A stretch of 64,000 nt of DNA from Bacillota bacterium. GTDB lineage: Bacteria; Bacillota; Sulfobacillia; JAJZYS01; JAJYTV01. The notes under the pieces were generated by a model, which saw only the letters and a list, made by a program, of their open reading frames with translations, was not told the DNA's origin and did no database searches. The position numbers and the translations under genes were made by a program. Positions 5,933 to 14,896 of this stretch are shown here, in pieces. The first letter of the stretch is position 1, and the number at the start of each line of letters is the position of its first letter. The stretch lies in the NCBI GenBank assembly GCA_021793215.1, contig JAJYTE010000001.1:82329-146328 (forward strand), in the 5' to 3' direction.

Positions 5933-7675
5933 CTAGCCGACCGGCAGTACACCGCGGTAGACGAGGCTGCGGTGGGCGTCGACCGTGATGCTCTCTCCCT
6001 CGGCCAGGATCCCGAGTGCTCCGGACGCGCCGACGATCACCGGCACGCCGAGCGAGATGCCGGCGATCGCAGCGTGCGATGTGAGTCCGCCCTCCTCCAC
6101 GACGACGGCAGCCGCACGTGAGAGCGCCTCGACCATCGTGGCGTCGGTATGGTGCGCGACGACGACGCAGCCCGCACCGATGCGGGAGACGTCGGAGGGC
6201 CGCACGACCCGTACCACATGCCCGCTTGCGCGGCCGTCCCCGATGCCGTGCCCTCTGAGGGCGACGTTGCCAACCGTATGTACTCGGATCAGGTTGGTCG
6301 TGCCCGGGACGCCGACCGGAACCCCAGCCGTGTAGACGAGCACGTCGCCCTCGCCGACGAGCCCGGCGCGCTGCGCCGCCTCGATCGCCTGCGCGGCGAC
6401 GTCGTCACCGGACTTGCCGGGTGCGACGAGCAGGGGCCTGGCGCCCCACACGAGCAGTGTGGCGCGCGCGGCGCGCTCATCCGGCGTCGCGGCGACGATC
6501 AGCGCCTTGGGGCGGTGGCGCGCGACCATGCGCGTCGTGTAACCGCTCTGGGTCGCTGTGACGATGGCCCGCGCGCCGAGCTGCTGCGCGATCTCGACCG
6601 TCGCGGCGGAGATGGCTTCCGGTACCGTGTCCGGCGTGCGCTCGCCGGGCGGGCGGCGACCGTAGGGGAAGGCAGCCTCGACCCGCTCGCACAGGCGGGA
6701 CATGAAGCGAACCGCTTGGACGGGGTAGCGGCCGGCCGCCGTCTCTGCGGACAGCATCACGGCGTCCGAGCCGTCCAGGATCGCGTTCGCGACGTCGGAG
6801 GCCTCCGCGCGCGTCGCGACCGGCTGCGAGATCATCGTCTCGAGCATCTGGGTCGCAGTGATGACGGGCTTGCCGAAGCGGTTGGCCGCGGCGATCGCCC
6901 GCTTCTGCATCATCGGCACGTCCTCGGGCGCGCACTCCACGCCGAGGTCGCCGCGGGCGACCATGATGCCGTCCGCCACGCGCAGGATCGCGTCGAGGTT
7001 CTCGAGCGCCTGCGGCGTCTCGAGCTTCGCGATGACCCACGCGTCCGAGCCCAGGTTCGCCAACGCGTCTCGCACCTCGAGGACATGGGCCGCCGTAGAG
7101 GTGAACGAGGCGGCGACGAAGTCCATGCCCAGCTCCGTTCCGAGGCGAAGGTCCTCCATGTCCTCCGCGGTGAGCGGCGGCAGCGGCAGCGAGGCGCCGG
7201 GAACGGTCACCTTTCGATGGTCTGTCAGGGCGGCGTCCGCGCCGACGCGGCAGCGCGCGCCCCCCTCTTCCACCTCCAGCACCTCAAGTGGCACGCGGCC
7301 GTCGTCGAGCAGCACCATCATGCCCGCCCGCAGCAGCGGGAAGAGGCCGGGGAAGCTGACGCTTACCTGCTCCGCGCTGCCCAGGACCTCGGCGGCCCGC
7401 AGCCAGAAGTCCTGTCCGGCACGCACGTTGGCCCGACCGCCCGCGAAGGAGCCGAGGCGAACCTCGGGTCCCCGCGTGTCGAACAGGAGGCCCACCGGCC
7501 GTCCCGCGGCGCGCTCGGCGGCGCGCAGCTGGCGCACCCGTCGCACGCGGTCGGCTGTCCCGCCGTGGGAGAGGTTGAGACGCGCCACATCGAGGCCTTC
7601 CGCGATCAGGGAATTGAGCACCGTCTCGTCATCGGTGGCAGGGCCCAGCGTCGCCACGATCTTTGTCCGCCGCAC
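5933..7675 (-). CDS. pyk: Pyruvate kinase with C-terminal PEP-utiliser domain
   Basis: 580 residues. It makes pyruvate and ATP from phosphoenolpyruvate and ADP at the end of glycolysis. Seen in order: N-terminal 'TKIVATLGPAT', active-site region 'VARGDLGVE' and 'TATQMLETMI', an allosteric C-domain, then an extra domain of about 100 residues with 'GGLTSHAAIAGISLGVPVIVGA', the swivelling phosphohistidine-type domain found in Bacillus and related pyruvate kinases. The start is GTG at 7675 with GAGGTG upstream. It is transcribed alone from the promoter at 7712-7740. Confidence 0.97.
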   Translation of the reverse strand: MRRTKIVATLGPATDDETVLNSLIAEGLDVARLNLSHGGTADRVRRVRQLRAAERAAGRPVGLLFDTRGPEVRLGSFAGGRANVRAGQDFWLRAAEVLGSAEQVSVSFPGLFPLLRAGMMVLLDDGRVPLEVLEVEEGGARCRVGADAALTDHRKVTVPGASLPLPPLTAEDMEDLRLGTELGMDFVAASFTSTAAHVLEVRDALANLGSDAWVIAKLETPQALENLDAILRVADGIMVARGDLGVECAPEDVPMMQKRAIAAANRFGKPVITATQMLETMISQPVATRAEASDVANAILDGSDAVMLSAETAAGRYPVQAVRFMSRLCERVEAAFPYGRRPPGERTPDTVPEAISAATVEIAQQLGARAIVTATQSGYTTRMVARHRPKALIVAATPDERAARATLLVWGARPLLVAPGKSGDDVAAQAIEAAQRAGLVGEGDVLVYTAGVPVGVPGTTNLIRVHTVGNVALRGHGIGDGRASGHVVRVVRPSDVSRIGAGCVVVAHHTDATMVEALSRAAAVVVEEGGLTSHAAIAGISLGVPVIVGASGALGILAEGESITVDAHRSLVYRGVLPVG

Positions 7676-7711
7676 AGCGCACCTCGCTCAGTCGTCTTCC
7701 GTCCGTCACCC

Positions 7712-7740
7712 ATGCTATGGGACTTGTGCCAGTCGCTCAA
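7712..7740 (-). promoter_or_regulatory. Promoter of pyk
   Basis: Minus strand TTGAGC, 17-base spacer, TAGCAT, about 40 bases before the GTG start. Confidence 0.6.
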
Positions 7741-7813
7741 GCGATAGAGCGGTTGCCGACCATCGGGTCAATATTGTCCATCCGCCGACGAGATGCGCAG
7801 GGCCACGGCCGCC

Positions 7814-7850
7814 GTGCGCTCAAACCTGCGCCAGTGGAGGGTTTGAGCAC
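7814..7850. repeat. Inverted repeat upstream of the 3D-domain gene
   Basis: CTCAAACC and GGTTTGAG, extended by GTG and CAC with a small bulge, enclose 13-14 bases in the leader of the 7924 gene. It could be a hairpin in the mRNA or an operator. I could not match it to a known riboswitch. Confidence 0.4.
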
Positions 7851-7923
7851 CTGACATGGCGGTTAGTGGGCCCGTAGACTCATATCTGCAACCTATCCCG
7901 ATCAAAGAAGTTGGAGGATGATC

Positions 7924-9102
7924 ATGAAGAAGCGGGTTCTGCTTCCGTGGGCAGTGGCAGGTTGCATGTTCCTTGCCCCGGTCGCCGCGATGGCGCAGAC
8001 TGCTCCAACCTTGCCGGGCGGCGGGGTGCAGGCGTTCGGGTTCAGGGGCTCTCAGGTGGCGGTACTGCAGGCCGATCTCCTTGCGCTCAAGGACTCGCCG
8101 GGACCGTTCGACGGCATCTTCGGGCCGAGGACGCAGGCAGCGGTCCGCGCATTCCAACGGCAGGAGGGCCTCACGGCGAACGGAGTCGCGAATGCGGCGA
8201 CCTGGAACGCCATCGACACGCAACTCACCGACAGGTTCCACGCGACGACAGGCTCGCTCGCTTCGATCGGCGCCTACTTCGGTGACGTCGGGGCATCGGT
8301 CCTCCAGCTGCAGCAGGACCTGGCGGCCAAGGGCTTCAACCCGGGCCCTGAGAACGGGGTGTTCCTCTGGAACACGGCGCACGCCGTGCAGGACTTTGAA
8401 CGTTCCGAGGGCTTCCCCCTGAACGACCACGTCAGTGGCGCAACGCTCGCCGCACTGATGGGGACGGCTCCCCCAAACCCTGGGACCGCGTCAGGCTCCG
8501 GCTCCTCGGGCTCGGGCGCTGACACGGGCTACCACCGCGGCACGGGCTCCTCGGGCTCAGGCGGGGGCTCGGGTACGGGTTCGAACTCGGGCGCGGGATC
8601 GAACTCCGGGTCGGGCTCGGGATCGGGCTCCGGGTCGGGCTCGGGTTCGGGATCGGGCTCCAGCTCGGGCTCCAGCTCGGGCTCCAGCTCGGGCTCCAGC
8701 TCGGGTTCGGGATCGGGCTCCAGCTCGGGCGCTGGTTCGGGAACGGGCAGCGTGTCTAGCGGTACGATCGACGGGCACGCCATCGTGCGCGAGATCAACC
8801 TGACGGCGACGGCGTATGCGCCGACTGCGAAGGACAACTACCCCTACGGGCCGGTAGACTACTACGGCCGTCCGCTCGTCGCCGGCGACGTCGCTGTAGA
8901 CCCCAACGTGATCCCGCTGGGCACCCTCCTCTGGGTCACGGGCTACTCCTCGCCGAACCTTCCCGCGGGCGGCTTTTTGGCCCACGCGGTCGACGAGGGC
9001 GGCGCGATCAAGGGCAACCGCATCGACATCTTCATCAACCAGAGCGAGTCGATCGTCTCGAACTTCGGAATCCAGCCGGTGAAGGCCTACATCCTGAAGT
9101 AG
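7924..9102 (+). CDS. Secreted peptidoglycan-binding protein with C-terminal 3D domain
   Basis: 392 residues. A signal peptide (basic start, hydrophobic core, cleavage near 'AMAQT') is followed by two PG_binding_1-type modules ('[19 protein letters not shown]', '[21 protein letters not shown]'), a roughly 85-residue Gly/Ser linker made of GSGS and SSGS repeats, and a 3D domain with its Asp-rich signature ('[16 protein letters not shown]', '[16 protein letters not shown]'). 3D domains occur in MltA-like lytic enzymes and in YocH/YabE-type wall hydrolases, so it probably cuts or remodels peptidoglycan outside the cell. I prefer ATG 7924 over 7918 because the GGAGG at 7912-7916 is then correctly spaced. 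Confidence 0.9.
   Translation: MKKRVLLPWAVAGCMFLAPVAAMAQTAPTLPGGGVQAFGFRGSQVAVLQADLLALKDSPGPFDGIFGPRTQAAVRAFQRQEGLTANGVANAATWNAIDTQLTDRFHATTGSLASIGAYFGDVGASVLQLQQDLAAKGFNPGPENGVFLWNTAHAVQDFERSEGFPLNDHVSGATLAALMGTAPPNPGTASGSGSSGSGADTGYHRGTGSSGSGGGSGTGSNSGAGSNSGSGSGSGSGSGSGSGSGSSSGSSSGSSSGSSSGSGSGSSSGAGSGTGSVSSGTIDGHAIVREINLTATAYAPTAKDNYPYGPVDYYGRPLVAGDVAVDPNVIPLGTLLWVTGYSSPNLPAGGFLAHAVDEGGAIKGNRIDIFINQSESIVSNFGIQPVKAYILK
8496..8754 (+). repeat. Gly/Ser-coding low-complexity repeat (ggctcg/ggctcc units)
   Basis: Tandem hexamer-like units code for the (GS)n and (SSGS)n linker of the 3D-domain exoprotein. The array is a likely site of length variation by slippage. The Pro/Glu-repeat ORF on the opposite strand is only its shadow. 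Confidence 0.9.
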
Positions 9103-9111
9103 GCCACCCGC

Positions 9112-9155
9112 GCAGAGAGGGGGCGCACGGCACTCGCCGTGCGCCCCCTCTCTGC
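9112..9155. terminator. Bidirectional terminator
   Basis: Perfect 20-bp stem gcagagagggggcgcacggc / gccgtgcgccccctctctgc around a short loop, between the 3D-domain gene and the convergent acyl-CoA synthetase gene. Confidence 0.9.
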
Positions 9156-9180
9156 CTGCGGTCGAGAGATTGGACTGCCC

Positions 9181-10653
9181 CTATGCCAGGTCCTCGCGGA
9201 TGACGTGCTTCAGCAGCTTGCCGGTGGGGTTGCGGGGCAGGCCATCGACGACCTGCAGGCGTCGCGGATGCTTCTGGCTGGCCAGGAGGGGACGCAGGAA
9301 CTCGCGCAGCTCCTCGAGCGCCAGGCTGCTGCCCGGGTGCAGCACCACGACCGCAGTGACCGTTTCGCCCCACTCCGGATGCGCCGTCCCGACCACAGCG
9401 GCATCCGCGACGGCAGGATGGCGCAGCACGGCCTCTTCTACCTCCCGCGGGAACACGTTGAAGCCGCCCGAGAGGATCAGGTCCTTCTTCCGGTCGAGCA
9501 TCCAGTAGTAGCCGTCCTGGTCACGTACGGCCATGTCGCCCGTATGGATCCAACCGTCCCTGAGGACCTCGGCGGTCGCCTCTGGATTGTCGAGATATCC
9601 GCGCATTGCGCTGTCCGTGCGCAGGATGAGTTCACCCGGCGTATCGCGCGGAACGTCTTCGCCGGCCTCGTCCACGAGCCGCAGTTCGACGTTGACGGTC
9701 GGGTGCCAGCCCAGCGAGCCCTCGTGACCCGCGTGATCCTGGTCGGCGAGCGCGATGCCGTTCGGACCGGACTCCGTCAACCCGTACACGCCCATCCACG
9801 CGCCGCCGTAGGCCCGGCGCACGGCCTCAACCTGCTCCCTCGCCATCGGTGCGCCGCCGTAGATGAACAGCCGCATGCTGGAGAGGTCGTACTTCTCGGG
9901 CCCCGCGCGCATCCCAAGGAGGTAGGCGACCGGTGCGGCGAAGAGGTAGTGCGTGCGCTCCGCCTGGATCGTCTGCAGCAGCGCGGCGGGTTCGCGCGGG
10001 TCGAAGGCGTCGAGTACGACGCTCGCGCCGGCGTAGACAGCACCGAGAAGGAACAGGTTGAGCGGCGCCGAGTGGGTGAGCGGCATGGCGATCAGCACGC
10101 GCTCGGTCGGCCGCATGCCGAACTCGTAGGCCGCCATTCCTGCCGTGGCGCAGGCTGCCGCATGCGTGATGATCGCGCCCTTCGGGCTGCCGGTCGTACC
10201 CGACGTGTACAGGATCTCCGCGTCGTCGTCGGGCTCCGGGGCGGGCAGGGTGGACATGTGTGCGGCCGCCAGGTCTCGCGGTCCGAGGACGGTTTGGACG
10301 GTGCCGGCGAGGAGACCCGAGAAGCCCTCCAGACAGATGACGGCCTTGGCTTCGGCGTGCCGCAGGAGCGCCGCGATCTCCGCCGGCGCGAGGCGGACGT
10401 TCAGGGGTACGGCGACGGCGCCGAGGCGCACGATGCCGAGGAAGGCGATCGGGAAGTCGATCGAGTTGCCGATCAGCAGCGCCACCCGGTCGCCGGGGCC
10501 GACGCCGCGCGCCCGCAAGGCAGCCGCCGCGCGCAGCGAGGCGTCGCGCAGTTCAAGGTAGCTCAGGGCGCGCCCTTCCTTCGGCGAGGAGAGGGCGAGG
10601 GAGTCTGGGAAGTTGCAGGCCGCACGCTCCAGCAGCTGTGACACGGTCGTCAT
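9181..10653 (-). CDS. Acyl-CoA synthetase (AMP-forming)
   Basis: 490 residues of the ANL adenylating family. The P-loop-like motif is 'LYTSGTTGSPKG'; further motifs are 'YGLTESGPNG', 'HTGDMAVRDQDGYYW' and 'RKKDLILSGGFNVFPREVEE', with the catalytic lysine in 'NPTGKLLK' near the end. It activates a carboxylic acid as acyl-AMP and transfers it to CoA. The true start is the ATG at 10653 ('MTTVSQLLERAA') with GGAGGTGAACTTGCG upstream; the track start at 10893 runs 240 bases into the preceding gene. ATGA overlap with the acyl-CoA dehydrogenase shows a MerR-dehydrogenase-synthetase operon for fatty or branched acids. Confidence 0.93.
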   Translation of the reverse strand: MTTVSQLLERAACNFPDSLALSSPKEGRALSYLELRDASLRAAAALRARGVGPGDRVALLIGNSIDFPIAFLGIVRLGAVAVPLNVRLAPAEIAALLRHAEAKAVICLEGFSGLLAGTVQTVLGPRDLAAAHMSTLPAPEPDDDAEILYTSGTTGSPKGAIITHAAACATAGMAAYEFGMRPTERVLIAMPLTHSAPLNLFLLGAVYAGASVVLDAFDPREPAALLQTIQAERTHYLFAAPVAYLLGMRAGPEKYDLSSMRLFIYGGAPMAREQVEAVRRAYGGAWMGVYGLTESGPNGIALADQDHAGHEGSLGWHPTVNVELRLVDEAGEDVPRDTPGELILRTDSAMRGYLDNPEATAEVLRDGWIHTGDMAVRDQDGYYWMLDRKKDLILSGGFNVFPREVEEAVLRHPAVADAAVVGTAHPEWGETVTAVVVLHPGSSLALEELREFLRPLLASQKHPRRLQVVDGLPRNPTGKLLKHVIREDLA

Positions 10654-12443
10654 CGCAAGTTCACCTCCGCGTCGACCGGCGGCAGCGCGATCTCTCCGAG
10701 CGGCTGGAAGTCGACGAGCGCCGGGTAGGCGCCTTCTAGCCAGCCGAGGTCTTCGGTGATGCCGCGGTGACGGGTCGGTGCCAGGCGCCCACGCGCGAGC
10801 CACCACGCAAGCGTCAGCTTGCGGTGGCTTTCGGGAAGCTCCCAGACGGCCTCCTCGAGCAGCAGTGCGAACTCGAGAATCTCCGAGAGCCACTCGGTCA
10901 GGCGCAGGGCGTGCTGCTCCTGCAGAGGTGGATGGGCCTGCAGCCAGTCGATGGCCTGCTCCGCCTCCTTGAGCTGCGCGCGCAGCGCGCGGCCGAGGCC
11001 TTCGGCGGGCCCCATGGCTTCCGCCATGTCCGCGATCCCGGCGATGCGGGTCGAGAGCGCCGCGCCGGCCCGTCGGCGCGGTTCCAGAGCGCGCAGGACC
11101 TCCAGCGCCTGGATGTTCGCCGGGCCCTCCCAGACGGGCAGCACCTGGGCCTCGCGGAACATGCGCGCGGTCACGTAGTCCTCGACGTAACCGTTGCCGC
11201 CCAGCACCTCGATGGCCCGACTCGCGTTGCGCACCGCCGCCTCGCCAGTGCGGTACTTCGCGAGGGCGCAGGTGAGGCGGTGCCAGCCGAGGTTCTCGGA
11301 CGAGGGGACGAGGGAGTAGGCGTCGAGCGCCCGCGCGGCGCTGAAGGCGAGGGCAGTGGCGGCCTCGAGCTCCGCGAGCATTGTCACGATCGTCTGCTGC
11401 ACCATCGGGAAGCGGTCGAGGGGGCCGCCGAACGCCTCGCGCTGGGCGGCGTAGAGGCGCGCCTCGAGGAAGACGCGGCGGTGGATGCCCGCCGACGCCA
11501 TCGCGTTCGCGATGCGCGAGAACTCGAGCGCCTCGAGCATGTGCTTGAAGCCCTCCGGGGGAGGGGTGACGAGCTCCGCGAGCGCACCTTCCAGCTCGAT
11601 CTCGCCCGTCGCGAGGCCCGTCGTCCCGAGCTTGTCCTTCAGCCTCCGGATGCGGTAGCCGTTCGCGCTGCCGTCACCCAGTCGTCGGGGCAGGAGGTAG
11701 AGCCCGAGGCCGCGCGTTCCGTCCGGCGCCCCGGGCGGACGGGCCGTCACGAGGCTGAGGTCGGCGTCGGCGTTGCTCGCGAACCATTTCTCGCCGCGCA
11801 GCACCGAGAGCTCCGCCGCGGTGTTCAGGCCATAGCGCGCCAGGGCGGCGGCCCGCTCCGAAGGCGCGACGGGTTGGGCGGCGGTCGTGGCGGCGCCTGC
11901 GTCGGAGCCTCCCTGCTTCTCCGTCACCCAGGTGGCTCCGTCGGCGAAGGGACCCGGCTCCCGGACCGCAAGCTGCGGCAGGTAGCTGCGACGCTGCTCC
12001 GCGCTGCCGTGGCGCGCGAGCACGAAGGCGGCGGAAGCCGTGAGCGTGACAGGGCAAGCCAGCCCGGGGTCCGACTCGCTTAGGAGGTAGAGTAGGCCGA
12101 AGTGCGCGGTGTAGGGGAGGGGATCGGGGCCGTAGCAGCAGCCGACGGTGCCGAGGCCGTAGACCTGACGGACGGATTCCTCGTAGAGCGGGTTGTAGCG
12201 CACTTCGTTGACGACGTTGCCCTGGCGGTCGTACGTCTCGAGGACGGGCCGCGCGAGGCGGTCGGTGTACTCCGCCTGGCGGTCGATCTGGCCGCCGGAG
12301 AGCTCGCCCATGCGGGAGAAGAGCCCGAGCGCCCGCTCGTAGTCACGCGCGCCGAGGCCGCGGCGCAGGTGTGCCTGGAGGTTCGGATCGATCTCGAAGA
12401 AGTTCTGTCCGCGCCCCTCGCGCCGGCTGTCATGCACGCCCAT
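10650..12443 (-). CDS. Acyl-CoA dehydrogenase, AidB-like long form
   Basis: 597 residues, longer than the 380 of ordinary acyl-CoA dehydrogenases and close to the AidB/IBR3-like group with an extended C-terminal helical part. FAD/substrate motifs seen are 'GATWVTEKQGGSDAGA' near residue 170 and 'AIEVLGGNGYVEDYV' near 415. The FAD enzyme oxidises an acyl-CoA to the enoyl-CoA, and its operon partner is an acyl-CoA synthetase. Start ATG 12443 lies inside the end of the merR gene (14-base overlap), so translation is coupled. The substrate is unknown; a role in alkylation damage, as for E. coli AidB, is possible but context favours lipid catabolism. Confidence 0.9.
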   Translation of the reverse strand: MGVHDSRREGRGQNFFEIDPNLQAHLRRGLGARDYERALGLFSRMGELSGGQIDRQAEYTDRLARPVLETYDRQGNVVNEVRYNPLYEESVRQVYGLGTVGCCYGPDPLPYTAHFGLLYLLSESDPGLACPVTLTASAAFVLARHGSAEQRRSYLPQLAVREPGPFADGATWVTEKQGGSDAGAATTAAQPVAPSERAAALARYGLNTAAELSVLRGEKWFASNADADLSLVTARPPGAPDGTRGLGLYLLPRRLGDGSANGYRIRRLKDKLGTTGLATGEIELEGALAELVTPPPEGFKHMLEALEFSRIANAMASAGIHRRVFLEARLYAAQREAFGGPLDRFPMVQQTIVTMLAELEAATALAFSAARALDAYSLVPSSENLGWHRLTCALAKYRTGEAAVRNASRAIEVLGGNGYVEDYVTARMFREAQVLPVWEGPANIQALEVLRALEPRRRAGAALSTRIAGIADMAEAMGPAEGLGRALRAQLKEAEQAIDWLQAHPPLQEQHALRLTEWLSEILEFALLLEEAVWELPESHRKLTLAWWLARGRLAPTRHRGITEDLGWLEGAYPALVDFQPLGEIALPPVDAEVNLR

Positions 12444-12912
12444 CCGAACGCCTTCCTTCGTTCATGCATTCGTCGAGGCCCTCGCTGCCTGCGTCCGTGC
12501 CGCTGCCGATGTCCTGCCTGCGCGCTGAGAGGAGGGCGGAGAGCCTTCGCTCCCAGGCGGCGAGCTCCTCGATCGCCTCCGTCAGCTGCGCGCGCTTCGC
12601 CTCGAGCTGGCGCAGCTTTCCGCGCCCGTACGCGAGCGTGCGCTCGAGCTGGGCCATCTCGGTCGGATCTAGGTCGTAGAGGTCGATCATCTCCGCGATC
12701 TCCGCGAGGTTGAAGCCGAGCGCCCGTCCGCGCAGCGCGAGCCGAAGGCGCACGCGATCGCGCTCCGAGAAGTGGCGCTGCTGGCCGGAGCGCTCCGGGG
12801 ACAGGAGTCCGACGCTCTCGTAGTGGCGCAGCGTGCGCGCCGTGACACCGAACTCCCTGCGAAGGTCGGTGATACTGTAGCGGTGAGCGGCACTCTCCTT
12901 CGTCGCCTCCAC
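12430..12912 (-). CDS. MerR-family regulator of the fatty-acid operon
   Basis: 160 residues. The N-terminal winged helix reads 'YSITDLRREFGVTARTLRHYESVGLL', followed by the MerR wing and a long coiled dimerisation helix ('LERTLAYGRGKLRQLEAKRAQL'). No metal-binding cysteine pair is seen at the C-terminus, which fits the acyl-CoA-responsive LiuR-type branch. It is first in the operon with the acyl-CoA dehydrogenase and synthetase. A perfect 16-bp palindrome in its own promoter is the likely operator, so it probably autoregulates the operon. GGAGGTGGAGG precedes the ATG. Confidence 0.9.
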   Translation of the reverse strand: MEATKESAAHRYSITDLRREFGVTARTLRHYESVGLLSPERSGQQRHFSERDRVRLRLALRGRALGFNLAEIAEMIDLYDLDPTEMAQLERTLAYGRGKLRQLEAKRAQLTEAIEELAAWERRLSALLSARRQDIGSGTDAGSEGLDECMNEGRRSDGRA

Positions 12913-12924
12913 CTCCTTGATGCG

Positions 12925-12953
12925 AACCTACCTTACGCTTACGTAAGCGTCAA
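12925..12953 (-). promoter_or_regulatory. Promoter and MerR operator of the fatty-acid operon
   Basis: Minus strand TTGACG, 17-base spacer, TAGGTT. The spacer contains most of the perfect palindrome ACGCTTACGTAAGCGT (12935-12950), placed between -35 and -10 as in MerR systems and similar in core (TTACGTAA) to LiuR-type sites of branched-chain and fatty-acid operons. Confidence 0.8.
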
Positions 12954-13037
12954 CTGGCTCTGGGGAGAGCGGCGAGGAATCCCGTCGGCCGCGGGGAACT
13001 ACTTGCGCAAGGGCTTTCGACAGGAAGGGAACGCGCT

Positions 13038-13799
13038 TTGATCTACCTCAAGCGGCCCCAGGAGCTCGCGAGGATGCAAGAGGGCGGGCGGATCCTCGCG
13101 TCGGTGATGGAGGACGTGCACCGCGAGGTGCGCGCCGGCGTCACGCCGCAGCAGCTCGACAAGCTGGCGCGACGCGGCATCCGCGCGCACGGGGCGCTGC
13201 CGGCGCAACTCGGCTACCGCAGCTACCCGGCGAGCATCTGCGTCTCGCCGAACGAGGTCGTGGTGCACGGCATCCCCGACGACCGCCGCCTGATGGACGG
13301 CGACATCGTCTCGATCGATTTCGCGGTGATCTACGAGGGCTACTACGTCGACATGGCCAGGACCTACCCGGTCGGCGGCGTGTCCCCCGAGGCGATGCAC
13401 CTGATCGAGGCGACGCGCGAGGCCTTCTGGCGGGGGTTCGCGCAGATCCAGCCCGGCAACCGCGTCGGGGACGTATCGCATGCGATCGAGCAGTACCTGC
13501 GGGCGGAGGGGCTCTTCGCCGTGCGGGACTTCGTCGGGCATGGCATCGGCCGCTCCTTCCATGAGGAGCCGGACGTGCCGAACGTGGGTGAGGCCGGGCA
13601 GGGGGTGCCACTGCGCGTCGGCCTGGCTTTGGCCGTCGAGCCGATGGTCACGCTGCGCGAGCCGCGGGTGGAGATCCTCGAGGACGGCTGGACCGCATCG
13701 ACCGGAGCCGGCAACCTCGCGGCGCACTACGAGAACACGGTCGCGCTCGGCGTGGACGGGCCGATCTGCCTGACCGAGGGAGCTGAGCACCGACCTTAG
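13038..13799 (+). CDS. map: Methionine aminopeptidase, type I
   Basis: 253 residues. It removes the initiator methionine from nascent proteins. The metal ligands of the pita-bread fold are all in place: Asp in 'VSIDFAVIYEG' and 'YYVDMARTYPVGG', His in 'GHGIGRSFHEEPDVPN', Glu in 'ALAVEPMVTL' and 'HYENTVAL'. The type I length and lack of an insert fit the bacterial form. It starts at TTG 13038 with GGAAGGGA upstream; it is not next to the ribosomal or adk/secY genes where Firmicutes usually keep map, so it could be a second copy. Confidence 0.95.
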   Translation: MIYLKRPQELARMQEGGRILASVMEDVHREVRAGVTPQQLDKLARRGIRAHGALPAQLGYRSYPASICVSPNEVVVHGIPDDRRLMDGDIVSIDFAVIYEGYYVDMARTYPVGGVSPEAMHLIEATREAFWRGFAQIQPGNRVGDVSHAIEQYLRAEGLFAVRDFVGHGIGRSFHEEPDVPNVGEAGQGVPLRVGLALAVEPMVTLREPRVEILEDGWTASTGAGNLAAHYENTVALGVDGPICLTEGAEHRP

Positions 13800-13823
13800 T
13801 CGCCGCGCACCCTCTGCTATAAT
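13796..13823 (+). promoter_or_regulatory. Promoter of the hemE operon
   Basis: A perfect TATAAT (13818-13823) with TTAGTC 16 bases upstream, starting at the map stop codon, about 30 bases before the hemE ATG. Confidence 0.65.
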
Positions 13824-13855
13824 GCAGTGGAACTTCGGGCCGCTGGAGGCGGATC

Positions 13856-14884
13856 ATGCCGGCAAACTTTCTCGCGGCCCTGCGGCGTGAACCGAGCGGC
13901 GGCACGCCCGTCTGGTTCATGCGTCAAGCGGGCCGCTACCAGGCGGAGTACCGCGAGATCCGCGCAAAACACTCACTTTTGGAGATCTGCGCTCTGCCCG
14001 ACGTCTGCACGGAGGTTACGCTCCTGCCGGTGCGGCAGCTCGGCGTGGACGCCGCGATCCTCTTCTCGGACATCACCGTTCCGCTCCTCGCCATCGGCAT
14101 CGACCTACGCATCGAGGAGAACGTCGGGCCGATCATCGCTGAGCCCTTCGCCGGGGCGAAGGACCTCGTGCGGCTGCGCGATCTCGCGCCTTCCGAGGAC
14201 GAGCCGTTCCTCGAAGCCACCGTGCGCCAGATCGTGAAGGAGCTCGGCCCGACGCCCCTGATCGGGTTCGCCGGCGGCCCGTTTACGCTCGCGAGCTACC
14301 TCGTCGAGGGTGGTCCCTCCCGCCAGTACCTCAAGGTGAAGGGTCTCATGTGGCAGGACCCCGCACTGTTCAGGCGCCTCCTGGAGCGACTCGCGGACCT
14401 GACGTTCAAGCACCTTGCGGCGCAGGCCGCGGCAGGCGCCGCAGCCCTGCAGATCTTCGACAGTTGGGTCGGCAGCCTCACGCCGCACGACTTCGCCCTG
14501 CACGTGCTGCCGGTGATGCAGGACCTCTTCGCCCGCCTGCGCGCGCTCGGTGTGCCGACGATCTACTTCGGCGTCGACACGGCCGGGATCTTGCCGCTGA
14601 TGGCGAAGGCAGGCGCAGACGCGCTGGGCGTCGATTGGAGGATCGACCTCGACGCGGCTTGGCGCTTGGCAGGAACCCGCCACGCCATCCAGGGCAACCT
14701 AGATCCGGCACTGCTCTTGGGCCCCTGGTCCGAAGTGGAGGGTGGCGTGCGCCGCGTGCTCGCGGCGGCCGGCTCCCGGCCCGGCCACATCTTCAACCTC
14801 GGACACGGCGTGCTGCCCAAGACGTCGCCGGAGATCCTGCGGCGCGTCGTGGACCTCGTGCACGAAGCGCGCGCGGAGACGTAG
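13856..14884 (+). CDS. hemE: Uroporphyrinogen decarboxylase
   Basis: 342 residues. It converts uroporphyrinogen III to coproporphyrinogen III. The N-terminal signature 'PVWFMRQAGRYQAEYR' is present, followed by 'AAILFSDITVPLLAIG', 'IGFAGGPFTLASYLVEG' and the C-terminal 'FNLGHGVLPKTSPE'. The substrate-binding Arg and Asp are in the first two motifs. GGAGG lies 9 bases before the ATG. It opens a six-gene operon (hemE-hemH-hemY-deoC-pdp-cdd); the hemEHY order is characteristic of Gram-positive bacteria that use the coproporphyrin-dependent haem route. Confidence 0.97.
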   Translation: MPANFLAALRREPSGGTPVWFMRQAGRYQAEYREIRAKHSLLEICALPDVCTEVTLLPVRQLGVDAAILFSDITVPLLAIGIDLRIEENVGPIIAEPFAGAKDLVRLRDLAPSEDEPFLEATVRQIVKELGPTPLIGFAGGPFTLASYLVEGGPSRQYLKVKGLMWQDPALFRRLLERLADLTFKHLAAQAAAGAAALQIFDSWVGSLTPHDFALHVLPVMQDLFARLRALGVPTIYFGVDTAGILPLMAKAGADALGVDWRIDLDAAWRLAGTRHAIQGNLDPALLLGPWSEVEGGVRRVLAAAGSRPGHIFNLGHGVLPKTSPEILRRVVDLVHEARAET

Positions 14885-14896
14885 GGAGGTTTTCGG

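Noticed and set aside
6149-7747. 532-residue ORF on the plus strand opposite pyk
   Set aside because: Arg/His/Asp-rich shadow of a high-GC gene; pyk on the other strand is unmistakable.
7741-7917. c-di-AMP (ydaO-type) riboswitch before the wall-hydrolase gene
   Set aside because: Such switches often precede 3D-domain hydrolases, but the conserved core sequences are not seen here.
8529-8837. Pro/Glu repeat protein on the minus strand
   Set aside because: Reverse-strand shadow of the Gly/Ser linker of the 3D-domain gene.
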